From: SLRI01 sp964393275
GTDB lineage: Bacteria > Pseudomonadota > Alphaproteobacteria > Geminicoccales > Geminicoccaceae
Assembly: GCA_964393275.1 (NCBI GenBank)
Contig: CAYMTA010000034.1
Location: forward strand, 1 to 44,224
Direction of reading: 5' to 3'
Length of the DNA: 44,224 bases
In this document: positions 20,202 to 27,489 of the stretch, in pieces
How positions within the stretch are numbered: position 1 is the first letter of the stretch
Layout of the letters: each line of letters begins with the position of its first letter
The notes under the pieces: generated by a model
Seen by the model: only the letters and a program-made list of their open reading frames with translations
Told to the model about the DNA's origin: nothing
The model's database searches: none
Translations under genes and position numbers: made by a program

Positions 20202-21434
20202 TCAGCTCCCGTCGAGCCCGTAGGCGGTGTGCAGCGCCCGCAGCGCCAGCTCGGTGTAGGCCTCGTCGATCAGCACGCTGACCTTGATCTCGGAGGTCGA
20301 GATCGCCTGGATGTTGATGCCCCTGTCGGCCAGCGTCTGGAACATGGTGTGGGCGATGCCGGCATGGCTGCGCATGCCGACGCCGATCACCGAGACCTTG
20401 CTGACGTCCTCGTCGGCGAGGATCTCGGCGAAGCCGATGTCCGCCTGGTGCTCGGCCAAGACCGCCTTCGCCCGCTCGAGGTCGCTGTGCGTCACGGTGA
20501 AGGTCATGTTGGCGTTGACACCGTCGCGGCTCACCGACTGGACGATCATGTCGACATTGATGCCGGCGGCCGCCAAGGGCCCGAACACCGCCGCCGCCAC
20601 GCCCGGCCGGTCGCGCACGCCGAGCACGGTGAGGCGCGATTCGTCGCGACTGTAGGCGATGCCACTGACGACCTGCTGTTCCACGATGTCATCCTCGTCG
20701 ACGACGAGCGTGCCGGGCTCGTCGCTGAAGCTGGAGAGTACCTGTACCTTGACCTTGTGCGCCATGGCGAGCGCCACGGAGCGGGTCTGCAGCACCTTCG
20801 CCCCGAGCGACGCCATCTCGAGCATCTCCTCGTAGGTGATGCGCTCGAGCTTCCTCGCCTTCGTGACGATCCGGGGGTCGCTCGTGTAGACCCCGTCGAC
20901 GTCGGTGAAGATGTCGCAGCGGTCGGCGCCGATCGCCGCCGCCAGCGCCACGGCCGAGGTGTCCGACCCGCCCCGGCCGAGCGTGGCCAGCCGCTGGCCC
21001 GGGGCGAGACCCTGGAATCCGGCGACGACGGCGACCCTGCCGGCCTCGAGCGCCGCCAGGATGGGCGCCTTGTCGATGCCGGTGATCCGCGCCTTGCCGT
21101 GCGCCGTATCGGTCTGGATACCAGCCTGCCAGCCCGTGAACGAGCGGGCAGGAATCCCGATCGACTGGAGCGCTATCGCCAGGAGCCCGACCGTCACCTG
21201 CTCGCCCGAGGAGACGACGACATCGTACTCGGCCGGGTCGTAGCCGGCCGGATCGAGGCCGTCGACCCAGCCGACCAGCTTGTTGGTCTCGCCGGCCATG
21301 GCCGAGAGCACGACGCAGATCCGCTCGCCGGCCCGGACATCACGGGCCACGCGCCCTGCGACATGGCGGATGCGCTCTAGATCGGCTACCGAGGTGCCGC
21401 CATATTTCTGCACGACCAGCGTCAAGGATGTCAC
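20202..21434 (-). CDS. lysC: Aspartate kinase
   Basis: LysC phosphorylates aspartate, the first step to lysine, threonine, methionine and diaminopimelate. From GTG at 21434 the product is 410 residues, normal for a monofunctional aspartokinase. The kinase domain has QKYGGTSVADLERI at the start and LGRGGSDTSAVALAAA in the middle, with FTDVDGVYTSDPRIV after it. Two C-terminal ACT domains (about 265-410) give feedback inhibition, probably by lysine and threonine. There is no ATG in frame near the homologous beginning; the GTG gives VTSLTLVVQKYGG, and a TTG three codons later is an alternative. It is divergent from ubiG, with 107 bases between starts. Confidence 0.96.
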   Translation of the reverse strand: MTSLTLVVQKYGGTSVADLERIRHVAGRVARDVRAGERICVVLSAMAGETNKLVGWVDGLDPAGYDPAEYDVVVSSGEQVTVGLLAIALQSIGIPARSFTGWQAGIQTDTAHGKARITGIDKAPILAALEAGRVAVVAGFQGLAPGQRLATLGRGGSDTSAVALAAAIGADRCDIFTDVDGVYTSDPRIVTKARKLERITYEEMLEMASLGAKVLQTRSVALAMAHKVKVQVLSSFSDEPGTLVVDEDDIVEQQVVSGIAYSRDESRLTVLGVRDRPGVAAAVFGPLAAAGINVDMIVQSVSRDGVNANMTFTVTHSDLERAKAVLAEHQADIGFAEILADEDVSKVSVIGVGMRSHAGIAHTMFQTLADRGINIQAISTSEIKVSVLIDEAYTELALRALHTAYGLDGS

Positions 21435-21541
21435 TCGCTTCGAACGGCGCTTCGCATGGCGCCCGATCGACCAGGGCAACGCCAAGGGCCGTGATCGGGG
21501 CGGCTCGCCGAATGCGCCACCTTCTAGACAGCAGGGGTCCG

Positions 21542-22327
21542 ATGGGCAAGCAACTGACCGGCAGTGTTTCGGCGAAGAATCCGCCGCCATCCAGCGTCAC
21601 CGCTCTCGACCCCCTGGAGGTGGCGAAGTTCGAGGCGCTGGCCGAGGAATTCTGGGATCCCGCCGGCCCGATGCGGCCCCTGCACAAGCTCAACCCCTTG
21701 CGCATCGCCTATGTCCGCGACCACGCGACGAGGCTCCTGGCCCCCGCCGGCGCCGGCGGGCTCCGGCCGCTCGAGGGGCTCCGGCTCGCCGATATCGGCT
21801 GCGGCCCCGGGCTCCTGAGCGAGCCCATGGCGCGCCTCGGCGCCCTGGTCACCGGCATCGACCCCTCGCCGCGCTCGATCGAGATCGCGCGCGCCCACAG
21901 CGCCCTCGCCGGGCTCGCCATCGACTATCGGGCGACCGACGTCGAGGCCCTCGGCGAAGCGGGCGAGCGCTTCGACGTGGTGCTCGCCATGGAGGTGATC
22001 GAGCACACCACCGACCCCGATCTCTTCGTCTGCGAGCTCGCCGACATCACCCGCCCGGGCGGGCTCGTGGTGCTCTCCACCCTCAACCGCACCGCACGCT
22101 CCTGGCTCCTCGGCATCGTCGCCGCCGAATATGTCCTGGGCTGGCTGCCGCGCGGCACGCACCAGTGGCGACGCTTCATCCCGCCCGCCACCCTGGCCCG
22201 CCTGCTCCGGCGGCGCGGCCTTCGCGTCATCGACACCCAGGGCGTCGTCTACCGGCCGCACCGCGACGATTTCGTCCTCAGCCGCGACCTCGCCGTCAAC
22301 TACATGATCGCCGCCGTCAAGGACTAG
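21542..22327 (+). CDS. ubiG: Ubiquinone biosynthesis O-methyltransferase
   Basis: UbiG carries out the two O-methylation steps of ubiquinone synthesis with S-adenosylmethionine. The 261-residue product has the UbiG signature near the N-terminus (EFWDPAGPMRPLHKLNPLR). The SAM site is LADIGCGPGLLSEPMARLGA followed by VTGIDPSPRSIEIA, and the later MEVIEHTTDP and NRTARSWLLGI blocks are typical. AGCAGGGG precedes the ATG at 21542; a longer in-frame extension to 21428 overlaps the lysC promoter region and is unlikely. It is divergent from lysC and 11 bases upstream of another methyltransferase gene, with which it is probably cotranscribed. Confidence 0.95.
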   Translation: MGKQLTGSVSAKNPPPSSVTALDPLEVAKFEALAEEFWDPAGPMRPLHKLNPLRIAYVRDHATRLLAPAGAGGLRPLEGLRLADIGCGPGLLSEPMARLGALVTGIDPSPRSIEIARAHSALAGLAIDYRATDVEALGEAGERFDVVLAMEVIEHTTDPDLFVCELADITRPGGLVVLSTLNRTARSWLLGIVAAEYVLGWLPRGTHQWRRFIPPATLARLLRRRGLRVIDTQGVVYRPHRDDFVLSRDLAVNYMIAAVKD

Positions 22328-22338
22328 GCGGCAACCCG

Positions 22339-23142
22339 ATGGCGGATGCGAGGCCGAATCTCTGGGGTGGCGGCGACGCCTACGAGCGCTACATGGGCCG
22401 CTGGAGCCGGCTGGTCGCCCCGATCTTCGCCTCCTGGGTCGGCGCCCCCGCCGGTGCGCGCTGGATCGACATCGGTTGCGGCAATGGAATTCTGACCGCG
22501 GCCGTGCTCGACCTCTGCGAGCCGACGCGGGTCCTTGGCATCGACAGCTCCGCAGCCTTTCTCGAGGCGGCCCGGTCGCGGATCGATGATCCCCGGGTTG
22601 CGTTCGAGCCGGGCGACGCGCAGGCGATTCCGGCTGCCGACGCTGCCTTCGACGTCGCGGTCGCCGGGCTCGTCCTCAATTTCGTCCCGGATCGGCCCCG
22701 GGCGCTCCGCGAGATGGTCCGGGTCGTCAGGAGCGGCGGCCAGGTGGCGCTCCATGTCTGGGACTACGCCGGACACATGCAGGTGATGCGGCACTTCTTC
22801 GACGCCGCAACCGCCCTGGATCCCGAAGCCCGGGAGTTCGACGACGGCGTCAAGGCGCCCTACTGCCGCCCGGGTCCCCTGGCGGCGCTGCTCGCCGACG
22901 CTGGCCTGGCCGAGGTGGAGACGCGCGCCATCGACATCCCGACCGCCTTCGCCAGCTTCGACGACTACTGGACGCCCTTCCTCGGCGGCACCGGCTCGGC
23001 GCCCAAATACTGCATGTCGCTCGGCGAGGCGGCGCGCGGTCGGCTGCGAGAGACGCTGCGTCGACGCTTGCCGACCGGCCCCGATGGCGAGATCCTGTTG
23101 GCGGCACGAGCCTGGGCCGCCAAGGGCCGCAAGGTCGACTAG
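22339..23142 (+). CDS. Class I SAM-dependent methyltransferase
   Basis: The 267-residue protein has a seven-strand Rossmann methyltransferase fold of the Methyltransf_11/25 type. Motif I is WIDIGCGNGILTAAVL, the acidic loop after strand 2 is VLGIDSSAAFLEAA, and the post-motif GDAQAIPAADAAFDVAVAGLVLNF follows. The substrate cannot be told. The ATG at 22339 lies 11 bases after the ubiG stop, and the start is fixed by ADARPNLWGGGDAYERYMGRWS, a common N-terminus in this subfamily. It converges on the DUF1178 gene with only 7 bases between stops and no clear terminator. Confidence 0.88.
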   Translation: MADARPNLWGGGDAYERYMGRWSRLVAPIFASWVGAPAGARWIDIGCGNGILTAAVLDLCEPTRVLGIDSSAAFLEAARSRIDDPRVAFEPGDAQAIPAADAAFDVAVAGLVLNFVPDRPRALREMVRVVRSGGQVALHVWDYAGHMQVMRHFFDAATALDPEAREFDDGVKAPYCRPGPLAALLADAGLAEVETRAIDIPTAFASFDDYWTPFLGGTGSAPKYCMSLGEAARGRLRETLRRRLPTGPDGEILLAARAWAAKGRKVD

Positions 23143-23149
23143 CCCGCTC

Positions 23150-23650
23150 TCAGCCGTCCAGCTTCGGCAGGTCCGGCAAGGGCAGGACCTCGATGCCTTC
23201 CTCGAGCAGCTCCCTCGCCTCGTCCATCGTCGCCTGACCGAAGATGTCACGCGCCTCGGCCTCCGCGTAATGAATCTTGCGCGCCTCCTCGGCGAACCGC
23301 TTGCCGACATTCTCGAAGCTCGCCTCGACATGCGCCCGCAGGCGCCGCATCGCGACGAGCGCCTTGGCGAGCTCGATCTGCCGGGGCGAGAGCGGCATCG
23401 TCGGCGGCACGGCCGGCGCCGCGAACTCGCCCGCCTGCGGGGACGCTCCGGCCGCAGCCGGCGCCGCCTCGGCAGGATCGGGCGAGGCGCCGCGCTGCAT
23501 CAAGGCCGGCGCCATGATCGCCTTCTCGATCCGGTCGTCGCCGCAGACCGGGCAGGTGAGCGCCGCCGCCTCGTCGTCGAAGGCGGCGCTGCTCTTGAAC
23601 CAGCCCTCGAACTCGTGGCCGGCGGCACAGCGGAGCGCGTAGCGGATCAT
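23150..23650 (-). CDS. DUF1178 family protein
   Basis: This 166-residue protein begins MIRYALRCAAGHEFEGWF and has a second pair of cysteines in LTCPVCGDDRIEKAIMAP, together a small zinc-ribbon-like module. It then has an Ala/Pro-rich linker and a C-terminal helical block (MRRLRAHVEASFENVGKRFAEEARKIHYAE). That arrangement identifies DUF1178, a family of unknown function found next to grxC and comF in alphaproteobacteria. Its ATG (23650-23648) overlaps the grxC stop as ATGA, so translation is coupled. In many relatives a carbon-nitrogen hydrolase gene is recalled between grxC and this gene; it is absent here. Confidence 0.9.
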   Translation of the reverse strand: MIRYALRCAAGHEFEGWFKSSAAFDDEAAALTCPVCGDDRIEKAIMAPALMQRGASPDPAEAAPAAAGASPQAGEFAAPAVPPTMPLSPRQIELAKALVAMRRLRAHVEASFENVGKRFAEEARKIHYAEAEARDIFGQATMDEARELLEEGIEVLPLPDLPKLDG

Positions 23651-23925
23651 CCGGCCACCTCGCCTTCGAGCAGCGGATCGAGCTTGCCCGCCTGGTCGAG
23701 CGCGAACAGCTCGTCGCAGCCGCCGATGCCCCGGCCGTCGATGAAGATCTGCGGCACCGTGCTGCGTCCCGAGGCCCGCTCGATCATCTCGCGCCGCCGC
23801 CCGGCCGCCATCAGGACGTTGATCTCGTCGAAGGCGACGCCCTTCTGCTGCAGGAGGCGCTTGGCGCGGATGCAGTAGGGGCAAAAGGGCGAGGTGTAGA
23901 TTTCGACTTTTGGCATCAGCGTCAT
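23647..23925 (-). CDS. grxC: Glutaredoxin 3
   Basis: GrxC is a cytoplasmic glutathione-dependent thiol reductase. The 92-residue protein has the dithiol active site CPYC in YTSPFCPYCIRAKRLLQQKG, the TVPQIFIDG cis-proline loop and the GGCDEL glutathione-binding segment. Two in-frame ATGs exist. The one at 23925 was chosen because it overlaps the comF stop as ATGA, matching the coupled style of the cluster; the other (23916) would remove three residues. It is the middle gene of comF-grxC-DUF1178. Confidence 0.95.
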   Translation of the reverse strand: MTLMPKVEIYTSPFCPYCIRAKRLLQQKGVAFDEINVLMAAGRRREMIERASGRSTVPQIFIDGRGIGGCDELFALDQAGKLDPLLEGEVAG

Positions 23926-24713
23926 ATAGGCTCGGCAGGGTCGTGCGCCACCCTGGCGAGCGTCAGCACATCGACCGCCGTGGCCCCGCCGGCGATCAGG
24001 CAGCCGGCACAGGCGTCGGTGGTGCTGCCGGTGGTCAGGACGTCGTCGACCAGCAGCACCCGTCGGCCGTCGACCGCCGCCCGGCCGCGCCGGCCGAGGG
24101 CGAAGAGCCCGCTGCGCATGTTGGCGCGCCGCGCCTCCGCCCCGAGCGATTGCTGCGACGGCGTCGCCTCGAGCTTGACCAGGGCATCGACCAGCACCGG
24201 CTTTCGGCTCCGCCGCCCCAGCGCCAGGGCCAGGACGGCCGACTGGTTGTAGCCGCGCCGCAGGAGCCGCCAGCGATGCAGCGGCACCGGCACGATGAGA
24301 TCGCAATCGGCGAGCAGCTCGGCCCCGGCCCGCGCCATCCAGTGGGCGAAGGTGGCGGCCCCGTCGGTCCGATCGCCATGCTTGAACCTAAGGATGAGCT
24401 GGCGCGCCACCCCGCCATAGCGGAGCGCCGACCTGGCCCGCGCATAGGCCGGCGTGGCGCTGAGGCAATGCCCGCAGATCGCCGCCTCCGCCGCCACCGG
24501 CGGCAGCCTCGTGCCACAGACCCGACAGCCCCGACCGAGCAGAAACTCGACCGATGACCAGCATCCCGCGCAAAGCCGCCCCTGCTCATCGACCAGCTCG
24601 CCGCAGGCGAGGCAACGCGGCGGCAGCAGGAGATCGAGCAGCCGCCGGCCGATGGTCAAAAGACCGCCGCCCACCCTGTCCGCCGCTCCCGGAAACGGCG
24701 CCATCGCCCGCAT
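23922..24713 (-). CDS. comF: ComF family protein (phosphoribosyltransferase-like)
   Basis: The 263-residue product has an N-terminal zinc-finger-like region with four CxxC-type pairs (PPRCLACG, RLCAGC, GCRVCG, ICGHC) and a C-terminal phosphoribosyltransferase domain. The PRPP-binding motif is VLLVDDVLTTGSTTDAC. ComF proteins act in uptake of transforming DNA in competent bacteria (Bacillus ComFC, Haemophilus ComF/GntX). In alphaproteobacteria the role is not settled, and no other competence gene is in the window. The start at ATG 24713 has GGAGCAGGTGG upstream; the ATG at 24704 is the alternative. The gene is divergent from the ATPase-Toprim cassette. Confidence 0.9.
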   Translation of the reverse strand: MRAMAPFPGAADRVGGGLLTIGRRLLDLLLPPRCLACGELVDEQGRLCAGCWSSVEFLLGRGCRVCGTRLPPVAAEAAICGHCLSATPAYARARSALRYGGVARQLILRFKHGDRTDGAATFAHWMARAGAELLADCDLIVPVPLHRWRLLRRGYNQSAVLALALGRRSRKPVLVDALVKLEATPSQQSLGAEARRANMRSGLFALGRRGRAAVDGRRVLLVDDVLTTGSTTDACAGCLIAGGATAVDVLTLARVAHDPAEPI

Positions 24714-24746
24714 CCCGCCACCTGCTCCGCAGTCCCAATAAGGTGA

Positions 24747-24777
24747 ATTACATGAATGCTTCTCGCGCGATTGGCAA
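24747..24777 (-). promoter_or_regulatory. Candidate sigma-70-type promoter of comF-grxC-DUF1178
   Basis: The minus strand reads TTGCCA (5 of 6 matches to the -35 box), 19 bases, TGTAAT (5 of 6 matches to the -10 box). The spacer is longer than the optimal 17. A start near 24740 would leave a short leader of about 27 bases before the comF ATG. Confidence 0.4.
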
Positions 24778-24821
24778 GATCGACCATGCGGATAGATGCT
24801 GGACAACCGCTCGACGCCATG

Positions 24822-24842
24822 TGCACACAGCACCTGTGTGCA
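24822..24842. repeat. Perfect 9-bp inverted repeat upstream of the ATPase gene
   Basis: TGCACACAG, then CAC, then CTGTGTGCA: both arms are exact reverse complements with a 3-base spacer. It ends 19 bases before the GTG at 24862. It could be a dimeric repressor operator or an RNA hairpin in the leader. Its placement is one reason to prefer the GTG over the ATG at 24796, which would bury it in coding sequence. Confidence 0.7.
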
Positions 24843-24861
24843 GCGATCGGATGGCGAGCAG

Positions 24862-26067
24862 GTGAGCGAGCGACCACGTTCAACCCCCGACGTGCCGCGC
24901 CTCGAACGGTTGACGGTAACCAACTTCCGGGCACTGAAGCAGGTCGACTTCACGCCGTTGACACCGTTGACTGTCCTGCTCGGCCCCAACGGCAGCGGCA
25001 AATCAACAGTATTCGACGTTTTCGCGTTCCTGTCGCAATGCTTCACCGAGGGCTTGAGACGTGCCTGGGACCAGCGTCAGCGATTCCGCCACCTGCGGAC
25101 CAGAGGCGCGGCGGGGCCAATAACCATCGAGATCAAGTATCGCGAGAAACCGGCATCGCCGATCATCACCTATCATCTGGCGGTCGACGAAGCCGCTCGC
25201 GGGCCGGTGATCACTCGGGAATTCATGCAATGGCGCCGCGGGACATCCGGCAAGCCGTTCCGATTTCTCGATTTCAGGAACGGTGACGGCGAAGTGATCA
25301 CCGGCGACGCGCCCGAGGCCCGAGACTGTCGTGGTCAGGTTCGCCTGACCGGGCCAGACATCCTTGCTGTCAATACCCTCGGGCAACTCGCCGAGAATCC
25401 ACGTGCCCAGGCGCTGCGCGAGTTCATCGTCGGCTGGCATCTTTCCTATCTCTCGGCAGCGGAAGCCAAGGGATCGACAGAGGCCGGCCCGCAAGAGCAC
25501 CTCTCCCAGACCGGCGACAACTTATCGAATGTCATTCAGCACTTGCGCGAGCGACACCCCGACCGCCTCGAGCAGATCTTCACGATCCTGCGGCGACGGA
25601 TCCCGCGGCTCGAGGCCTTCGACGCCAAGGTGCTGGAGAACGGGCAACTGCTGCTCACCCTCAAGGACGCCCCGTTCGACGAGCCGATCCTGGCCCGCTA
25701 CGCCTCTGACGGCACCCTCAAGATGTTGGCCTACCTCATCCAGCTCCACGATCCGGAGCCGCCGCGGCTGATAGGCATCGAGGAGCCCGAGAACTTCCTC
25801 CACCCGCGTCTGCTGCCGGAGTTGGCGGAGGAGTGCGACAGGGCGTCGGCGCGAACCCAGCTCATCGTCACCACCCACTCGCCATTCTTCGTCGACCGCC
25901 TGCGGCCGGAACAGGTGTGGGTGATCTACCGCAACGTGCAGGGCTACAGCGAGGTCAAGCGAGTGGCCGACATGCCCGGCATCGCCGACTTCATCCGCGA
26001 GGGTGCGACACTCGGCGAGCTTTGGCTCGAAAACCATTTCAGCCACGGCGATCCGCTCAATCCATGA
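24862..26067 (+). CDS. AAA/OLD-type ATPase (AAA_21-like), accessory cassette gene 1
   Basis: The 401-residue protein is an ABC-like AAA ATPase of the OLD/RecF/AAA_21 kind. Reading from GTG 24862, Walker A is GPNGSGKST (about 41-49), after the typical LERLTVTNFRALKQVDF strand. The signature-like loop is YASDGTLKMLAYLI, Walker B is LIGIEEPENFLHPRLLPELA, and the switch histidine is in LIVTTHSPFFVDRL. There is no Toprim domain on this chain; that function appears to be on the next gene, whose ATG overlaps this TGA (ATGA at 26064-26067). ATPase plus separate Toprim resembles split OLD systems such as PARIS, which defend against phage, but the role here is inferred. The alternative start is ATG 24796. 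The cassette is AT-richer than its neighbours. Confidence 0.85.
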   Translation: MSERPRSTPDVPRLERLTVTNFRALKQVDFTPLTPLTVLLGPNGSGKSTVFDVFAFLSQCFTEGLRRAWDQRQRFRHLRTRGAAGPITIEIKYREKPASPIITYHLAVDEAARGPVITREFMQWRRGTSGKPFRFLDFRNGDGEVITGDAPEARDCRGQVRLTGPDILAVNTLGQLAENPRAQALREFIVGWHLSYLSAAEAKGSTEAGPQEHLSQTGDNLSNVIQHLRERHPDRLEQIFTILRRRIPRLEAFDAKVLENGQLLLTLKDAPFDEPILARYASDGTLKMLAYLIQLHDPEPPRLIGIEEPENFLHPRLLPELAEECDRASARTQLIVTTHSPFFVDRLRPEQVWVIYRNVQGYSEVKRVADMPGIADFIREGATLGELWLENHFSHGDPLNP

Positions 26068-26690
26068 ACTTGCCGCATATCGATATTCTGGTCGAGGAGC
26101 CGTCGATGGAGGCCGCGCTCGACTATTTGGCCCCGAGAATCATCGGTGGTCGCGCGACCTGGAAAGTCATCAATTTTGGAAGCAAGTCGAAATTGTTGAC
26201 AAAACTGCCTGCGCGTCTTCGTGGTTACAGAAATCGTGTGCAGACGGATGAAATTTGACTGTTGGTTCTGCTCGATCGAGACCGTGACGATTGCCGCGCC
26301 CTGAAGCAGCGTTTGGAGGGTGCTGCCACAGCTGCGGGTCTGGCAACGAAAAGCCGGCCGGACCAGAACGGCACGTTTCGTGTAGTAAATCGTGTGGTGA
26401 TCGAGGAGCTGGAAGCTTGGTTCATTGGCGATCCGGGAGCGCTCTGCCAAGCATTTCCGAGAGTACCCGCAACCTTCCACCAGCGGACCACCTATCGCCG
26501 ACCAGACAATATCTCCGATGCCTGGGAAGCGCTGGTTCGGCTCTTGCACAAATCCAGCTACAGGAATGAACGGTTCAGCAAGATCGACACGGCCCGCCGG
26601 GTTGCGGCAGTCATGGTTCCCGAGCACAACCGCTCGCCAAGCTTCGGGCAGTTCAGCAGCGGACTTCGAGCACTGGTCGCGGCCGACTGA
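26064..26690 (+). pseudogene. DUF4276 (Toprim-like) protein gene, interrupted by in-frame TGA
   Basis: The frame from ATG 26064 to the stop at 26690 would encode 208 residues, a normal DUF4276 length, but codon 65 (26256-26258) is TGA. Before it, residues 1-64 contain ILVEEPSMEAALDYLAPRII, which looks like the Toprim glutamate motif. Directly after it in the same frame comes LLVLLDRDRDDCRALKQRL, the Toprim DxD-type motif, then RVVIEELEAWFIGD, typical of DUF4276. There is no frameshift, so a single substitution (for example CGA or TGG to TGA) explains it. Other readings are a sequencing error, stop readthrough, or restart at TTG 26262, though no good Shine-Dalgarno lies before that. ATGA overlap with the ATPase gene shows the two were built as one unit. 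Bases 26221-26280 are 28 of 60 G+C, far below the surroundings. Confidence 0.8.
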
Positions 26691-26703
26691 ACGCCCTGCC
26701 CCC

Positions 26704-27489
26704 TCAAGACTGCCGGCTGAACCTGACGACCGTCACCCCATCCTCGTCGAGCAGGTGCAGGAGGCCGGTCGGCTCGACGCGCCAGCGGCGGACCAGCTCG
26801 AGGGCGGCGAAGTACCGGCTCTCCTGGTCCATGACCGCCTCGGGGCAGGCCATGCGGGTCGAGCCCAGGGCACCGAAGCGGATCCGGTCGCCGTCGATGT
26901 CGGCTTCGCCGAAATAGTTGTTGCAGCCGCCGGTGCCGGTGACCTCGCCGCCGCCGGAGACCTCGAGCGTGGTCTGCAGGTAGTCCATCACGCCGCGCGA
27001 CTGGATGTCCTCGGCAAGCCACGTCCCACCCTCGATCCGGCCTTCCGGCAGGCTGGCCTCGGGATTGCCGGACATGTTCTCCACGAGCGTCTCCAGCTCG
27101 AGGGTGCGCTGGCGGGTGCGGTCGATCCAGCAGGCCCGGCGGAAATCGCCGGCCCCGGTGCCGCTGCCGGACTGCAGCCCGACCAGCTCGCAATCGAGGT
27201 CGCGAAAGAGCTCGAAGGCCAGTCGCGAGCGCTCGAGCGCCCGGCTGGCCTCGTGCCGGCCGAGCCGGTTGTCGATCGCCGCCTCCGCCGCATCGAGCGC
27301 CTTGTCGACAGCGGCGAGCGCCCCCGCCGCCTCCACCTCGGCGGCCTCCAGGCAAAGACCCAGCTCGAGCCGGGTCTCCGCCTGCTCCCAGCACTCGTCC
27401 AGCGCATCCGCCGTGGCCGGCCCGACGCCGGCGGCCAGCGCCGCCGCCGCCAGACCGAGAACCAGGAGGACGCTAGCCCGCCTGCGCAC
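26704..27489 (-). CDS. Secreted LprI-like (DUF1311) plus META/HslJ domain protein
   Basis: The 261-residue protein has a signal peptide (ASVLLVLGLAAAALAAG). An N-terminal cysteine-containing helical domain of the LprI/DUF1311 type follows (about 28-140: DECWEQAETRLELGLCLEAAE; DFRRACWIDRTRQRTLELE). The C-terminal META domain (about 150-258) is recognised by VTGTGGCNNYFGEADIDGDRIRF and STRMACPEAVMDQESRYFAALE. LprI-type domains inhibit lysozyme in mycobacteria, and META-domain HslJ is linked to novobiocin resistance; neither role is shown here. The start is GTG at 27489, which overlaps the 3' end of acoC by 17 bases, so it is probably cotranscribed with the aco genes although unrelated in function. 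Confidence 0.85.
   Translation of the reverse strand: MRRRASVLLVLGLAAAALAAGVGPATADALDECWEQAETRLELGLCLEAAEVEAAGALAAVDKALDAAEAAIDNRLGRHEASRALERSRLAFELFRDLDCELVGLQSGSGTGAGDFRRACWIDRTRQRTLELETLVENMSGNPEASLPEGRIEGGTWLAEDIQSRGVMDYLQTTLEVSGGGEVTGTGGCNNYFGEADIDGDRIRFGALGSTRMACPEAVMDQESRYFAALELVRRWRVEPTGLLHLLDEDGVTVVRFSRQS

Noticed and set aside
21280..23142. A 620-codon plus-strand frame that could look like a fused methyltransferase
   Set aside because: Its first half reads ubiG in the wrong frame; only the part from 22339 is a real methyltransferase, and ubiG ends with its own stop at 22327.
24796..24861. N-terminal extension of the ATPase from ATG 24796
   Set aside because: The extension is not similar to ATPase starts and would contain the perfect palindrome; GTG 24862 is preferred, though not proven.
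26262..26690. Separate gene starting at TTG 26262
   Set aside because: It is in the same frame as the upstream fragment, lacks a good ribosome binding site and begins in the middle of the DUF4276 domain, so it is the 3' part of the interrupted gene.
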